Part shown: positions 25,691 through 37,080 of the stretch, piece by piece
How the letters are laid out: the number at the start of each line of letters is the position of its first letter
Numbering within the stretch: position 1 is the first letter of the stretch
Position numbers and translations under genes: made by a program
DNA from: Pipra filicauda
Taxonomy: Eukaryota; Chordata; Aves; Passeriformes; Pipridae
Reading direction: 5' to 3'
Assembly (NCBI RefSeq): GCF_003945595.2
Contig: NW_024104425.1
Location: forward strand, 730,873 to 794,872
Length of the DNA: 64,000 nucleotides
The notes under the pieces: generated by a model
Database searches by the model: none
The model's input: the letters and a program-made list of their open reading frames with translations, nothing else
Told to the model about the DNA's origin: nothing

Positions 25691-28600
25691 AGAGGAAAGA
25701 GGTGGTGATCCACAGTCAAGTAGGAAGTAGTAGACTAGGCTAGCAAACAAAGGATGCAAATTGATGTGGTTGAGAGAGACCTCAACAAAGCACGTTTTCA
25801 CTCAAAGAACAGCTGTATCTTACAGGAGAAAAAAAAACCCCGATAAGCCTCTATGAGGGCTTTCTAAAAGTTTGCTTTTGAGTGACATAGAAAGAAATCA
25901 AAATCTTGTAGGTTCTATGTGCTTCCAAAACAAACCATGATTATATAACCAAAGGGCTGAAATTAAACTAGTTTGTACATGTAAGTTCAGTATTAAAGAA
26001 GAATTCACTTTCAAAGAACAGCTTGCCCTCTAAGTGCTACACAATGCATTCCTAGCAATAGAAACTTATTTGATAGTAAGTTGGAGAGCTTTCAATGCTA
26101 CTAAAAATATTTTTATTACATGAAAGAAACAACAAGCATTGTTCTACAACAGAATGCAAAGCATTTTCATTCACTTAGTGATAATAAGACCTATTAAAGT
26201 GGTCCTCTGTAGCGTGATTCTTAATGTAAGGTATTGGTAGTTTTGGTCCTACATTGCCAGTGAAGATGAAGAAACTTTAAAGATTCAATCTGATTAATAT
26301 TTCAATATCTCACTGAAATCATGTATGGAACTACACAGATGGAAATTGCCTGAGTGTGAATGCAAGACCCTCAGTCAGTGTAACATCTTTCAAGAAAATC
26401 TATTAATGTTATGCCACCACCAAGAAGATTTTTCTAGAAACACAGCTTCTTGATAGTATTACAGACTAAAGTATTTTAAAATTTGACTGCAGATGAAAAG
26501 GAAAAAAAAATTACAATCTTTTTTTTTTTGTTCTCTGAAATTCCTTGGGTTTTGAGTGTCTTCTCTTTTACTCCACCTCTATTCTGCATGCCCCTTCACT
26601 TCAGTCTTTCTCAAAGTAATATCACAATGTATTTTGAGAATGTTCCCTCAGTTGTTTCCTGTTTTCTACTTAATTTTCAAATTTGTTGTATTCAGAAAAT
26701 AAGCAAAAAAACCCCTTCTCTCCCTGTGCATATAAGAGTTAGTATTATCCAATAAAAACAAATGGTGACAAACATTCTTTTACACTTCTCTTAGAAGCCT
26801 TATCAGCTTAGGACTCTAAAAGAGACTTCCTACACCCAGAATTTCCACATGTTCTTCTAGAACACTGAGTTTTAAAGAAAGGTGCAACAACAGTTTAACG
26901 GTTTAGAGGTTTGTTCTTGCAGTTGTGCAAGAACATTTCTGCTTAATCGTGTTTTTTTACAATAATGCCTAAGACTTAATTAGAATAAAACTTATTTTAG
27001 GCAGCTAATGAAGTATTTACATTTAAAGAGTATCATCTGAAATGAAAAATACATTCTATCCTTTTCCTGTCATGCAAAGGGAAAAATTTTAAAATTAAAT
27101 TTTTTTTTGACATTTTCTTCCCGGTATGCTTGACTGGAAACAGAGATTCAACACAACTAAGTAACAAATCAAACCTTCCAATAATTATGCCTTTCACTCC
27201 TTCACTTCCCATAAGAAATACTGGTGCATAGATAAAATTCTAAAAGAGATTTTAAAATTATTCTGCATAACATAAGCCATGGTTTTCCTTTCCTGAACTT
27301 TTTTTTTCATTCCTACTCAAGACATACTCTTCAGATCATTGTAGACCTCACTTTAGCAAGGATTAGTATGTACAACTGCAGAAATATTTTGCCTAATCAT
27401 TGATCAAAGTAGAACTCTTACAAGCCCTCCTGAAGAGATAGATTCTTCTAAGTTGAGAAAGTGATAGGAGATAATTGCTCCTGGAAAATAGGAGGAAAAA
27501 GGAAAAGAAAGGGAGAAGTATAGGCTTACTAACTGGTAAGTATGGTAATGTAAATGGTAAGGATAGAGTGTAAACACTTAACTGAAGAGTCTAATGTTAA
27601 ATAATATGCTCTTATTTTGACCAGAGTGTAAAAGGAAAGTAATTCCTTCCCTGTTAGAGTCTGAATGTGTTAGTGCCATGCCTTGCACACAATAAAATTG
27701 TCCTTGTCAGAACCTATGGTCATTTCTTGTGAAAGAACTGGAATCTTTGGAAAACAAGTTTACTGGATTAGAGGCAATCTGTGATACAACACTGACAGAA
27801 GGAATTCAAAACCCCAGAGGGAATGGTCAATAACAGAGTACACAAGACTTGTCCAGGGAGTACAAGTCACAAATAAGCATTACAGTTGCTGTTCTTACAA
27901 AATAAAACCAAACAGAAAACATCATTGTAAAAAAGTTTCCTGCATCCTAACCTTACAGTAAAACCACTACTTCTAGTATATGGAAGCTGCTGTTAAGTAC
28001 AACAAAGACAGATACTCTTTTAATATGGATGCAGAAATATAGATAGATTGTCCTTTCTCCAGAGAGTATTGCTATTTTTATCCCTGAGGATTCATGTAAT
28101 GTTTATTTTGTCAGAAGCAGAATTACTAAAAGGTAGTTTTCTTATAATAAACAAAGTTAAAAAAACTTCACCAAAATTTTTCCAAGCTTTTTGCATCTGC
28201 TTCTCTATTGGTCCATAATTCATATAGATCACATCCAAACAAAGAAAATGAAAAGTGGGTGTAATAAGCCACCAAAATTGGACTTTTCATATTCCTTTTG
28301 CCAAAATGACAGAGTAAACAACAAAGCAAGCCTGGATGCAAAGTAGAATTTTTAATATTCCAGCTCTGGTTCAAATGAATTATGAATGTGTAAATCTAAA
28401 TCCCAGCTCAGTCTTTCAAGAATTGTAGTCTTGGGTTTTTTTACCTAGGAAATAATCTAGGAGGAAAAAGTAAACCTTTTTTTTCCTTCCTGTTTTCTGA
28501 CAATGCTTTGATTAGAGTACCAGCTGACTCAGGCTAGAGTCCGATTTTTCAACACTGTTTGCAGCAAAAAATTTTTAAGGAGCTGCTGTGTTCCTCTTGC

Positions 28601-29440
28601 AATTCAATGTTTCTTCATTGAAGAAAGTGAAGCTTACTGGGAGACTCATATGGGACTATGACTCCAATCCAGATCAGTGGAATGATAACTTAGAAACCCC
28701 ACTGTCTGCACATTTTTTTTTTTTTGACCATAGAAAAAAATGTTCAAATATACTTTCTTCAGAGAAAAGCCTATTTTAGAAGATACACTTCCCCAGTCAT
28801 TTAATCTCACACTGTGGATGACCCTACCAGCTCAGAATCTATGTTGTAATGAAAGCTTTTCTTGTCATAGATTTTATTTTATTTTAATTTTACTCAGGCT
28901 GCTGGTTTATAGTGCATTATTATAAATAAATTCTATTTGTGTAGGAGGACAAGTAGAACAAGGGAAACATGCAGTTGTTAAGCTTCTTCTGCCAACAAAA
29001 AAAAAAATTATCAAACCAAATTTTGATGCTACTAGCTTAATCTCAGAAATATAATGTACAAGCATAGGATTTCAGTGAGTGAATTCAGATTTTTTTTTTA
29101 AATATTCCAAATCTGGCCACTTTTGTCAGTAATTTTTGTGCCTTCCTCTAATTGTTGGTCTGATGAAGTTACAAAGAATTTGATGTGATGGTGTGCTAAA
29201 TTATAATAACTACAAATTCTCTGTCACTAACAAACAACTTATATGGAAATCCTCAGTTAAAAATCCTCATGGACATTGAAAGAGCTGCCCAAGTGTCACC
29301 TGAAAAAAACTTGTTTTATGCACTTATGTTTTGCTAAGGTTTCAGTGCAGAGTTACCATTGTAACAATCTGAACTCAAGACAATTCTATTTCACTTAGAA
29401 TTTCTAATGACTATAACTGGAATAAAATACCAAATCCTTA
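25691..29440. other. AT-rich intergenic DNA
   Basis: No gene or classifiable repeat is recognised. It contains a perfect short hairpin at 26912-26935 and T/A homopolymer runs near 26518-26530 and 28712-28724. ORFs of 90 codons or fewer lack recognisable domains. Confidence 0.5.
26912..26935. repeat. Perfect 10-bp hairpin with 4-nt loop
   Basis: TGTTCTTGCA is followed by the loop GTTG and the exact reverse complement TGCAAGAACA. If transcribed, this would form a stable 10-bp stem. It is too short for a miRNA precursor by itself, and the flanks beyond the stem do not pair well. Confidence 0.6.
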
Positions 29441-29443
29441 ACT

Positions 29444-29795
29444 AAGAGCAGCAGAGACAACATGTGATGAACTGTCCACAACTCACATTCATAGTCCCCA
29501 TACACTGTTGGGCTAAGGAGGTAGGGAAAATCAGGAATGTTATTGAGCTGGAGAAGAAGGGAGGCATGGCAGGAAGGTGTTTTTTTATGATTCAGTTTTA
29601 TTTCTCATTATCTTACTTTGATTTGATTGGTAATAAATTCAGTTGATTTTCCTGAACTGAGTCTGTTTGGCCTATGACAGTAACAAGTGAGTGATGTCTC
29701 CCTGTTCTTTTGTTAAATTTTCTCCCTCCTCTCCAGCTGAGTGATAGAGCAGCTTTGGTGGGCACCTGGTGCCCAGCCAGGGTCAACCCACCACA
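29444..29795 (-). mobile_element. Truncated antisense ERV LTR (TGTGGTGGGTTGACC type)
   Basis: Read on the minus strand, this begins at 29795 with TGTGGTGGGTTGACCCTGGC, continues through ACCAGGTGCCCACCAAAGC and TGCTCTATCACTC, then a GAGGAGGGAGAAAAT block, TTAATAAATTCA-like AT-rich sequence, and CAGTTCATCACATGTTG near 29475. I recognise this as the start and middle of a common avian endogenous-retrovirus LTR, probably of ERVL type (from memory, not searched). The LTR's 3' end is missing, as the match ends near 29444, so no target duplication can be checked. The 60-codon frame at 29464-29646 lies inside it and is not a gene. Confidence 0.75.
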
Positions 29796-32700
29796 TCTGA
29801 TCTAGAAGAAATACTTATCAAGGGTAGATGGAAAAGCCAATCTTTCTTTCTCTATAACCAACACCTCAGTCTTACTGTGATCATGGCATAAAGGGCTAAG
29901 TTTTCTCATTCTTATTCCTCTGTCTAGTTTAATGGTGGGATAATCTCAGCTAACCTTCTAAAATGCTGGACTAAGTAATTAAACTTTGATATAAGATTGA
30001 TATAATTACTTTGATATAAGATTGACCACCATCTTTGACTTTTGACAAAAATTAAAGAAGTAAACATTACATTTCTTTCTACAAACAGGTAATTTATTTC
30101 AAAAGTTTCAGGTAATCATTACATGGTATATGCAACTCTTAGTATTTCATTGTAGCATGGAAAGATGACTCTCTCTATATATAATTCTAAATTGTTATTT
30201 AAGGTTTAAAAGCAACATTAAACTACCCATTTGATGCAAGTAAGGAATTTAGAGATTATGTTACCTATTTTGTCTCAAGTGTTTCTACTTATTAACAGTT
30301 ATTAAACAGAAGGAAAATGTCACCTCCATCTTCACAGAGAATGTGTTAAAACTAGATGGGCAGAGCAGTTTTTATAATTTAATAACTAAATTTTAATGTT
30401 GTGCAAATTATCTATTACTTCAGCCTTTAAAGAAAATAGACACTGAGAATGTTTCTGACAATATAAAAAACTTTTTAAAATGTATTATAATTACTATTTC
30501 TATACAATTCAAAGAAAAAAAAAGAAACCCAAGTATCAGTTTAATTAATCTGTAGTATACTGATTTTATATTCAGCCCATAGAAATTTTTTATAAGAAAG
30601 TAATAGACCATCAATGGGAAAAATACTTAATCACGTGGAAAAAAAAGAACACCAATATGACAGGTATATAATAATGGTAATTGCCTTTCTACTGCTGTTG
30701 TCTTCTCCCCATTGAACACAATATCTTGTGTGTTCTCTACCTAACATTATGTTATTACAAATTTAAAAAGAACCTGGGGAAACACATGTTTGGGCCAGTA
30801 CAGCTGCCTTCGAAAATGTTTAATCAGAATTTCCTAACGAAGTGTTAAAGGAAGCTCAAATTTCCTGTAGCTGAAATGCATGAGAATTTTTAAATGTGGA
30901 GTTGAATAAAATGACTTCAATTATTCATTTTTATTTGAAGATTTTTGTTTTGTACTTCAAGCAACAAGTAAGTGGTCTAGACATTCACTTAGAAACTGAG
31001 ATTGCATTAATATTACTTCACTTAAAATGAATTTTTGTTTAATGTATCAGTCAGAATCTAGGAACAAGATTTTACTAATTTCTTATAGTAACTGTACATA
31101 GCAAATGTCACCAAGTCAGCAAACAATGCTAAAATCAATACAGGTAAACTTAAAAAAAATCTCTATAGTAAGACAGGTTTTAAAACAAATTTCTGTTCCA
31201 AATTCTCAAAATCAATTTGAAGTCTAACTCTGCCTCATATGTACTTGAAGCTTGTACTCATTTTCTGTTATCTGGAAATTTAATATTCCTTCTCATTCAA
31301 GTCATTAGTTCAACTATTGAGTCAAATCTGTAAAGGGAATATTTTCTTCCATCTTGACAGCTCTGTCTGTATGTGAGGCAAGTTTCTTAACTCTTAACAG
31401 TATAGCTTGAATTTGTTTGTCATATTAAATGGTCCTAATGTGAAACGACAAGAATTATGGTTTCAAGTAAGTGTCTTAGCAGGATAATAACTTTTTCATA
31501 GAGTACTAACTTGCTCTTTGAACAAAGACATTGCTTTCATAGGATGATTTTGTATTCTTGTACTTTGAATACCTTAAAAAATGTCACAGTTCAGACTTTT
31601 TGTGGGGAAACAGAAGGTTTAACAGTACAAAATTAAGAACTTAAATTTGATCATTTAGCCTCTAGATATTTGCCTTCATTTATTTATTTATTTTTAATTC
31701 CTAACCAAAAGAAAGGGTTTCATTTCCAGCTATGTTTTAAAAGAAAATGATGGTTAAAGGATAAAGAAATCCTACTATAAGAAGGAAACATAGAGAAAAG
31801 GAGTCATAGAACACAAAAATATGAAAAATGCTGAGACTGGTTGATGGTGGATGGAAGGGTTATAGATTCAATGGTATGTGATGAAGTAGCTCTCACAATA
31901 CTAAATATCAGAAATGAGATTTGGTTTTGCGCCTTTCCGCTCCTCAAAATAATGTCCATTCCCCATTGATTTAATTAAGTTTGGCCTATATTTTATAGAT
32001 TAAAAAATTCAAGTGAAAACTAAACATACTTGTTAAAATGGTTTTCCTCAGCTCCTCATACAGTGTGGAAGGAATGTTTAAATGGAAAGTGAATCTGTAC
32101 TGCTAACAGTACTTTTAGATTACAGATGACAAGTTCAAAGAAAAACATCTTTAAAAAAAAAACAAAACCACCAAACTGTACAAATTTGAAGAACACAGCT
32201 TATTCACATGAGTTTTGGAAGAAAATACTTCCTGAAGAAAACATCCATTCTGAAATCACTGATTACCTTGTAAATACATGATAAAAACAGGGTCCCTGTA
32301 AGGACAACATTATTTATAATATGTATACTGATGAACAGAACATCTGAAGAAAGTGTCAAAAGTTATAAATAGGCTATTACCACAAAGCACAAAGTGGTTG
32401 AAATGGATATGTAAAGTGAAAGAGTGCTAAGGGTCCAGTGTCCAACACTGAGTCCACATGATACACATTTCAGAAGTTCCTTTAGATCAATTCTTACTTA
32501 GTTCCTGCACTGAATACTAATTAGTAGTAAGAGTTCACAAGCTACATTCATGAGGAGTTTCTTACAGTTTATTTTTATGTGCTAGGAAAATGGTTCTCTC
32601 AAGCAGGACTCTAGGGTGTGTTGAGTTGGAAGTGTAAAAAGTATGAGTGGAATTTTTTTTCAAAAACACACCAGTATTTTATCTAAAATGTGAATGTAGC

Positions 32701-33412
32701 AGCATAATTGTTGAGTGCAGAGTGCAAGTAAGAGCTTATAGTAAAATTTAACTGCCAGCAATTGATTCTTCTCTTTTCTTGAGAGAAAAGTTTTTCCGAT
32801 TAAAAATGTTAATGCTTACTTCATGAAAGTCTTCCTGCCTTAGTCTCAGTGTTCATACTTTGAAGATTCACTTTTTGCTATCTATTAAACTCCATTTCAT
32901 TGACTCACTGTAAGGCATATCTGCAGTTCCTTTCTGGGGCATTCTACCACACTCGTGTTACACTCCAAATTTTAAGCCACAGGCTGACCAAAGCAGTTAC
33001 ATTTAAGACTTTTTAAAAGCCTTTTGGTTCATTATGACCTCGAGTTTGCATCTGCATAAAACACTACTATGCTTTCTCTAAGAGAACTTCTTTTAATTTG
33101 GTAAGAAAAATAAGATATTTTGGCAAAAGATTTTACAGGGGTAAAATACAACCAAGAAAAGCATTTCACTAAAAGCCAGCACAGATACCAGTTCACAGAA
33201 AACACCTACTACAATCAATATACCAACTTTAGTAAAACACAATTCATTGGTTATAAGTTACCCACAAAAGAAAGAAAAGAAGAAAATAGATTAAAAGAGT
33301 AAAGAAAGAGAGAAGGAGAGAAAAAAACTACAAGATTTGGTGGTTCACGTGGTGCAGGCTGGAACAGAGGAGAGGAAAGAGAAAGCTCACATGGAACTGC
33401 ATGTGGAGAGAC
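29796..33412. other. AT-rich intergenic DNA
   Basis: No gene or transposable element is recognised. An 18-bp exact direct repeat with a 25-bp period lies at 29983-30025. A purine-rich (GA-rich) stretch occurs near 33262-33325. The short ORFs (64 codons or fewer) have no recognisable domain. Confidence 0.5.
29983..30025 (+). repeat. 18-bp exact direct repeat, 25-bp period
   Basis: ACTTTGATATAAGATTGA occurs at 29983-30000 and again at 30008-30025, separated by TATAATT. It looks like a small replication-slippage duplication. Confidence 0.8.
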
Positions 33413-33414
33413 AT

Positions 33415-34001
33415 CAATTTGACTGATGGACAATTCCATGGATAAGGAATTGTCTAGTTGATAGCACTCAAAGTGTTGTGGTCAATGGCTTAATGTCCAA
33501 GTGAAGACCAGTGCTGAGTGATGTTCCTCGGGAGTCAGTATTGGGACTGACATTGTTTAACACCATTGTCAGTGATGTGGACAGTGGGATTGAGTGCAAG
33601 TTTCATGATGACACTAAGCTGTGTGTGCAGTTGACAAGCTGAAGGGAAATAGATGCCATCCAGAGGGACCTGGACAGGCTTGGGAGGTGGGCCTGTGCGA
33701 ACATCAAGAAGTTCAACAAGGCCAAGTGCAAGGTCCTGTGCATGGTTTGGGGCAACCCCATGCTCAAATACAGGTTGGGTGGATGATTATCTAGAGCAGC
33801 CCTGAGGAGACAGATTTGGGGGCGTTGGCGTACGAGAAGCTCACTACGAGCCAGAAGGTGTGTTTGCAGTCCAGAAAGTAAACCACATCCTGGGCTGCAT
33901 CAAAAGAAGCATGGCCAGCAGATTAATGGAAGTGATTCTACCCCTCTATTCCACTCTCATGAGATCCCACCTGGAGTGCTGCATCCATCTCTGGGGCTCC
34001 C
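33415..34001 (+). mobile_element. CR1 LINE fragment, internal ORF2 part, diverged
   Basis: This is a sense-strand CR1 segment covering the C-terminal half of the reverse-transcriptase ORF. Diagnostic blocks in order are AGTGTTGTGGTCAATGGC, GATGTTCCTCGGGAGTCAG, TTCATGATGACACTAAGCTG (the decayed FADD box), GAGGGACCTGGACAGGC, TTCAACAAGGCCAAGTGCAAG, CTGCATCAAAAGAAGCATGG and CACCTGGAGTGCTGCATCC. The match stops abruptly at about 34001, before the 3' UTR and tail, so a deletion removed the end. Stop codons and frameshifts throughout show a long-dead copy. Confidence 0.9.
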
Positions 34002-35507
34002 AACTGTTTATTTTCTGTGTCACGATTAGGGTATAAATTAAGGAAGGTGCAAGAACATTCTTCTTTCTCTTTCAGAGAAATAATCTTTCTCTTCAGAGTC
34101 ATTGCATCCTCATTTACTTTGGTCCAACCTGAACTGTTTCTCGAGTTATAAGCTTAAATTTCTCATTTGTTATAAAACCTGTAATTATTATAGTTTCTCT
34201 TTAATACTATCAGATACTATGGTATTGGGAAAATTATTTGATACTATGTATGTAATGATCTAAAAGTTTAATCTGCAGATATTCAAAATTAATCTGTCAC
34301 AATTTTTCTGTAGTACACACCCTAACAGTTTGTTTGATGCTTCATGTACATTTTAGAAACATAAGGTCTTCATTTTAGGTTGCATTTGAATTGGTCACTG
34401 GGATAGTAAATTGTTTTTGAAAAATAAGTCAAAGATATAAGTTGTATTGTCACACATTTTATGTCTGTGTGCCTTGTCCTATTTTTCTCAATCTATCAAT
34501 TAGTTAATGATAGGCAAGTCACTGACTGTCTTCAGCTTGTCAGTGTATTTTTTATGGTCTATAATTTTTCTCCTTCAATGTAGAAATAGATGGTGAATAT
34601 TTTTTTGTCATATTCAGACTGATATTTGGCTCTTGAACTCATCTAAAGTTAACAGCTCAATCTATCTTTTATTATCTATTAAAAAACCCCTAGTAATTTC
34701 TTTTTACTATAATGGAGTAAAACAAAAAAGTAGCAGAGATGCTGTCAACCAAACAATGGATATTTAATATAGACTTTTGAGAAGAAGCAAATGTACAGTA
34801 CAAATCAAATAATTCTTCGAACACTCACTTATTTAGTTGATTTTCCCCTTTAAACCTTCATGGGCAGGGGAGAAATGATAAAGATAATAAATCAGTAGGG
34901 TGGTAAATTATCCATGATATTTTTCACTGAACTGTATAAAATCTTAAGTCTATAGTGAAGAAATTCCATTTACATACTTTTGTCAAGCACAGATAAATAA
35001 TTATGTTTAGGCTTTTAATTATTTCACAATATCAATCTCAGGCATTAGTAAATTATCCAAAATTAAACTGGCACTCATATACAATGTATTATTCCCATTC
35101 ACACACAATGTTACATATTTTCCAATTATTTCTTTTAATTACACAGTGATTTCCGTCATCTACTCAATATATATATATTTCTTATTCTTCTATAACTTTG
35201 TAGTCCCATTACTGTCATGATTTCCCATTATTATTTTCCCCAAAATATTGACCCAATCTCTGTGATAATCTTAATTATTGAGTCATCTCTTTGTCAAACA
35301 GATCTAGGACAGTACAGCTTCATCTTTGTTTTCACTAATAGCCTCCTATCTGGGCTTACTTATAATGTTTCTGCTTCTTTAGTTTTTTGGAATCTTTTTA
35401 GTTGCTGTTTCCTCCACTTAGCATCTCATTTGTGTCCTTATGTCATCACTCAGAAACCTTTATCTTGAACAACATATATTGGTCCCTTCTTTAATTTTTC
35501 GTCTCTG
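34002..35507. other. AT-rich intergenic DNA
   Basis: No gene or repeat is recognised. The 83-codon frame at 35217-35468 has no recognisable domain. Confidence 0.5.
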
Positions 35508-35565
35508 TTTTTTTTTTTTTTTTTGGTTGATTGGGGGGTTTTGGTTGGTTGGTTGGTTGGTTTTG
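35508..35565 (+). repeat. Poly-T followed by (GGTT)n tract
   Basis: A T17 run (35508-35524) is followed by GGTTGATTGGGGGG and about five GGTT units. On the minus strand this is an (AACC)n-poly-A tract. Minus-strand frames over this region (for example 35450-35755) contain low-complexity peptide and are not genes. Confidence 0.9.
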
Positions 35566-36900
35566 TAAATATCAATTGGACTATTTGAGACACAGCACAT
35601 GCTAAAAGTTGGAGAAATTCTGGATAAAAATATATTGATGTGATGGTAGAAATCCAATATTCCTTCTGTCTGAAAAATCTTATTTCTCTTTTGGAATAGA
35701 AAACTAGAACTAATTTCCTTTCGTATTGATGTGAACAGGAACCCAAGATGATCACCTTCTGATCCAGATTAGAAAGTAAGCAGTTAAATGCTTAACTTTT
35801 TATCATCTCTTTTTTTGACAGAAATGGGAACAGGGATTGTCTTTAGCTTAACCTAAATCTGAAGATGATGATTTCATGAGAAGTTATTTTGAAAAAATAG
35901 GAAAAAATATAAGTCAACCTATGTATAGACCTTTGCTGGTTTTTAATGAAATAAAATGAAATTGAAATGAATGGCTGAAATTTTCTTGGCACAGGTCTTG
36001 GTACTTGTTTATATTCTGGAGTCTATTTTTCCTTTTCAGTAGTTATATCTTACTCGCCATCTTTAGTTCAACTGAAGATCAAAAATCTTTTTTATCTCAT
36101 ATGCATGTCAATTATTTACTTCAGAAAACCCTTTTAATATTATCCAGTAACAGATCCGTTATAAAATCTGCCCATGTTTTCCTTTCACAGAAGAAAATAT
36201 GAAAATCAGTTCTTGGCAGATTTAAATTGTTAATGCCTTTTGGGTTAAGTTCCTGAATAATTCACAGATCCAGCTAAATTTTGAAATACAAAGTTCTAGC
36301 TGAGCACCATGGACATGAAAACATGACATAAGAACAAAGATGTAAACATGGATTAGAAATGAGCTGCAAAGAAAGCATCCCTTTCCCCATTCCTGAAGGA
36401 GTTCAGTATTCACCAGAGGAATGTTCTTTTCTGTACTTTCTTGCAGTTGCTTGTAGTTGAGGGTAGATGAGGGAGCGTGAAAGTTGCAATAAGCTGACTA
36501 ATGGCAACAGTGGTGGGGCTCAGAGCTACCAGCTCATCAGGGGCTACTCTGATTCTGTGTTGCACTGAGCCCCCATTGTGAAAAGCTTTGAGTGATGCCA
36601 GGCAAGGCCCAGAAAGAAAAAAAATAATTCTCTAGAGCTGGATTACTATAGGCTGTTGTGCCACATGAGAAGAGACCAATTGTAGATATCTAAAGCCAAA
36701 AAACTTGTAGAAAGACCATTACCAGTTCTATGAATCATAAAATCTGCCTTCATTGCTACCTTCCTTTGAAGAAATAAAAAGAAACTAGTAAGATTTCAGA
36801 CCTTTAATGTTTCAGAAGTGTAATAAATACTGTCTCCAAAAGTCCCCACCATCTTTAAGTGTTTGACTTCTCTATTACTGTTTGTATGCCTATGATTAAT
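35566..36900. other. AT-rich intergenic DNA
   Basis: No gene is recognised. A slightly GC-richer stretch at about 36465-36615 matches no repeat that I know. Confidence 0.45.
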
Positions 36901-37080
36901 TTTTTCTTCTTTTCCTTTTTTTTTTTCTTATTTGTTTGATTGGTTTGGTTTTTTGTTTGTTTTGTTTTGTTTTGGGTTTTGGTTTTGTGCTTATTTTTTG
37001 TTTGTTTGTTTTGGGGGGTTTTCTTGTTTGGTTGGTTGATTTGGTTTGGGGGTTTGGGGGTTTTTTTTGTTAGTTTGTTC
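36901..37080 (+). repeat. Strand-asymmetric G/T-rich low-complexity tract
   Basis: Nearly 180 bp are composed almost only of T and G on the plus strand. The first 30 bp are T/C-rich, then TTTG/GGTT units follow, with G runs at 36974-36976, 37013-37018, 37048-37052 and 37056-37060. The open frame at 36940-37167 arises from this tract and is not a gene. Confidence 0.85.

Noticed and set aside
35450..35755. 101-codon minus-strand ORF with NQPTNQNP-type repeats
   Set aside because: The repeat peptide is a translation of the (GGTT)n/poly-T microsatellite.
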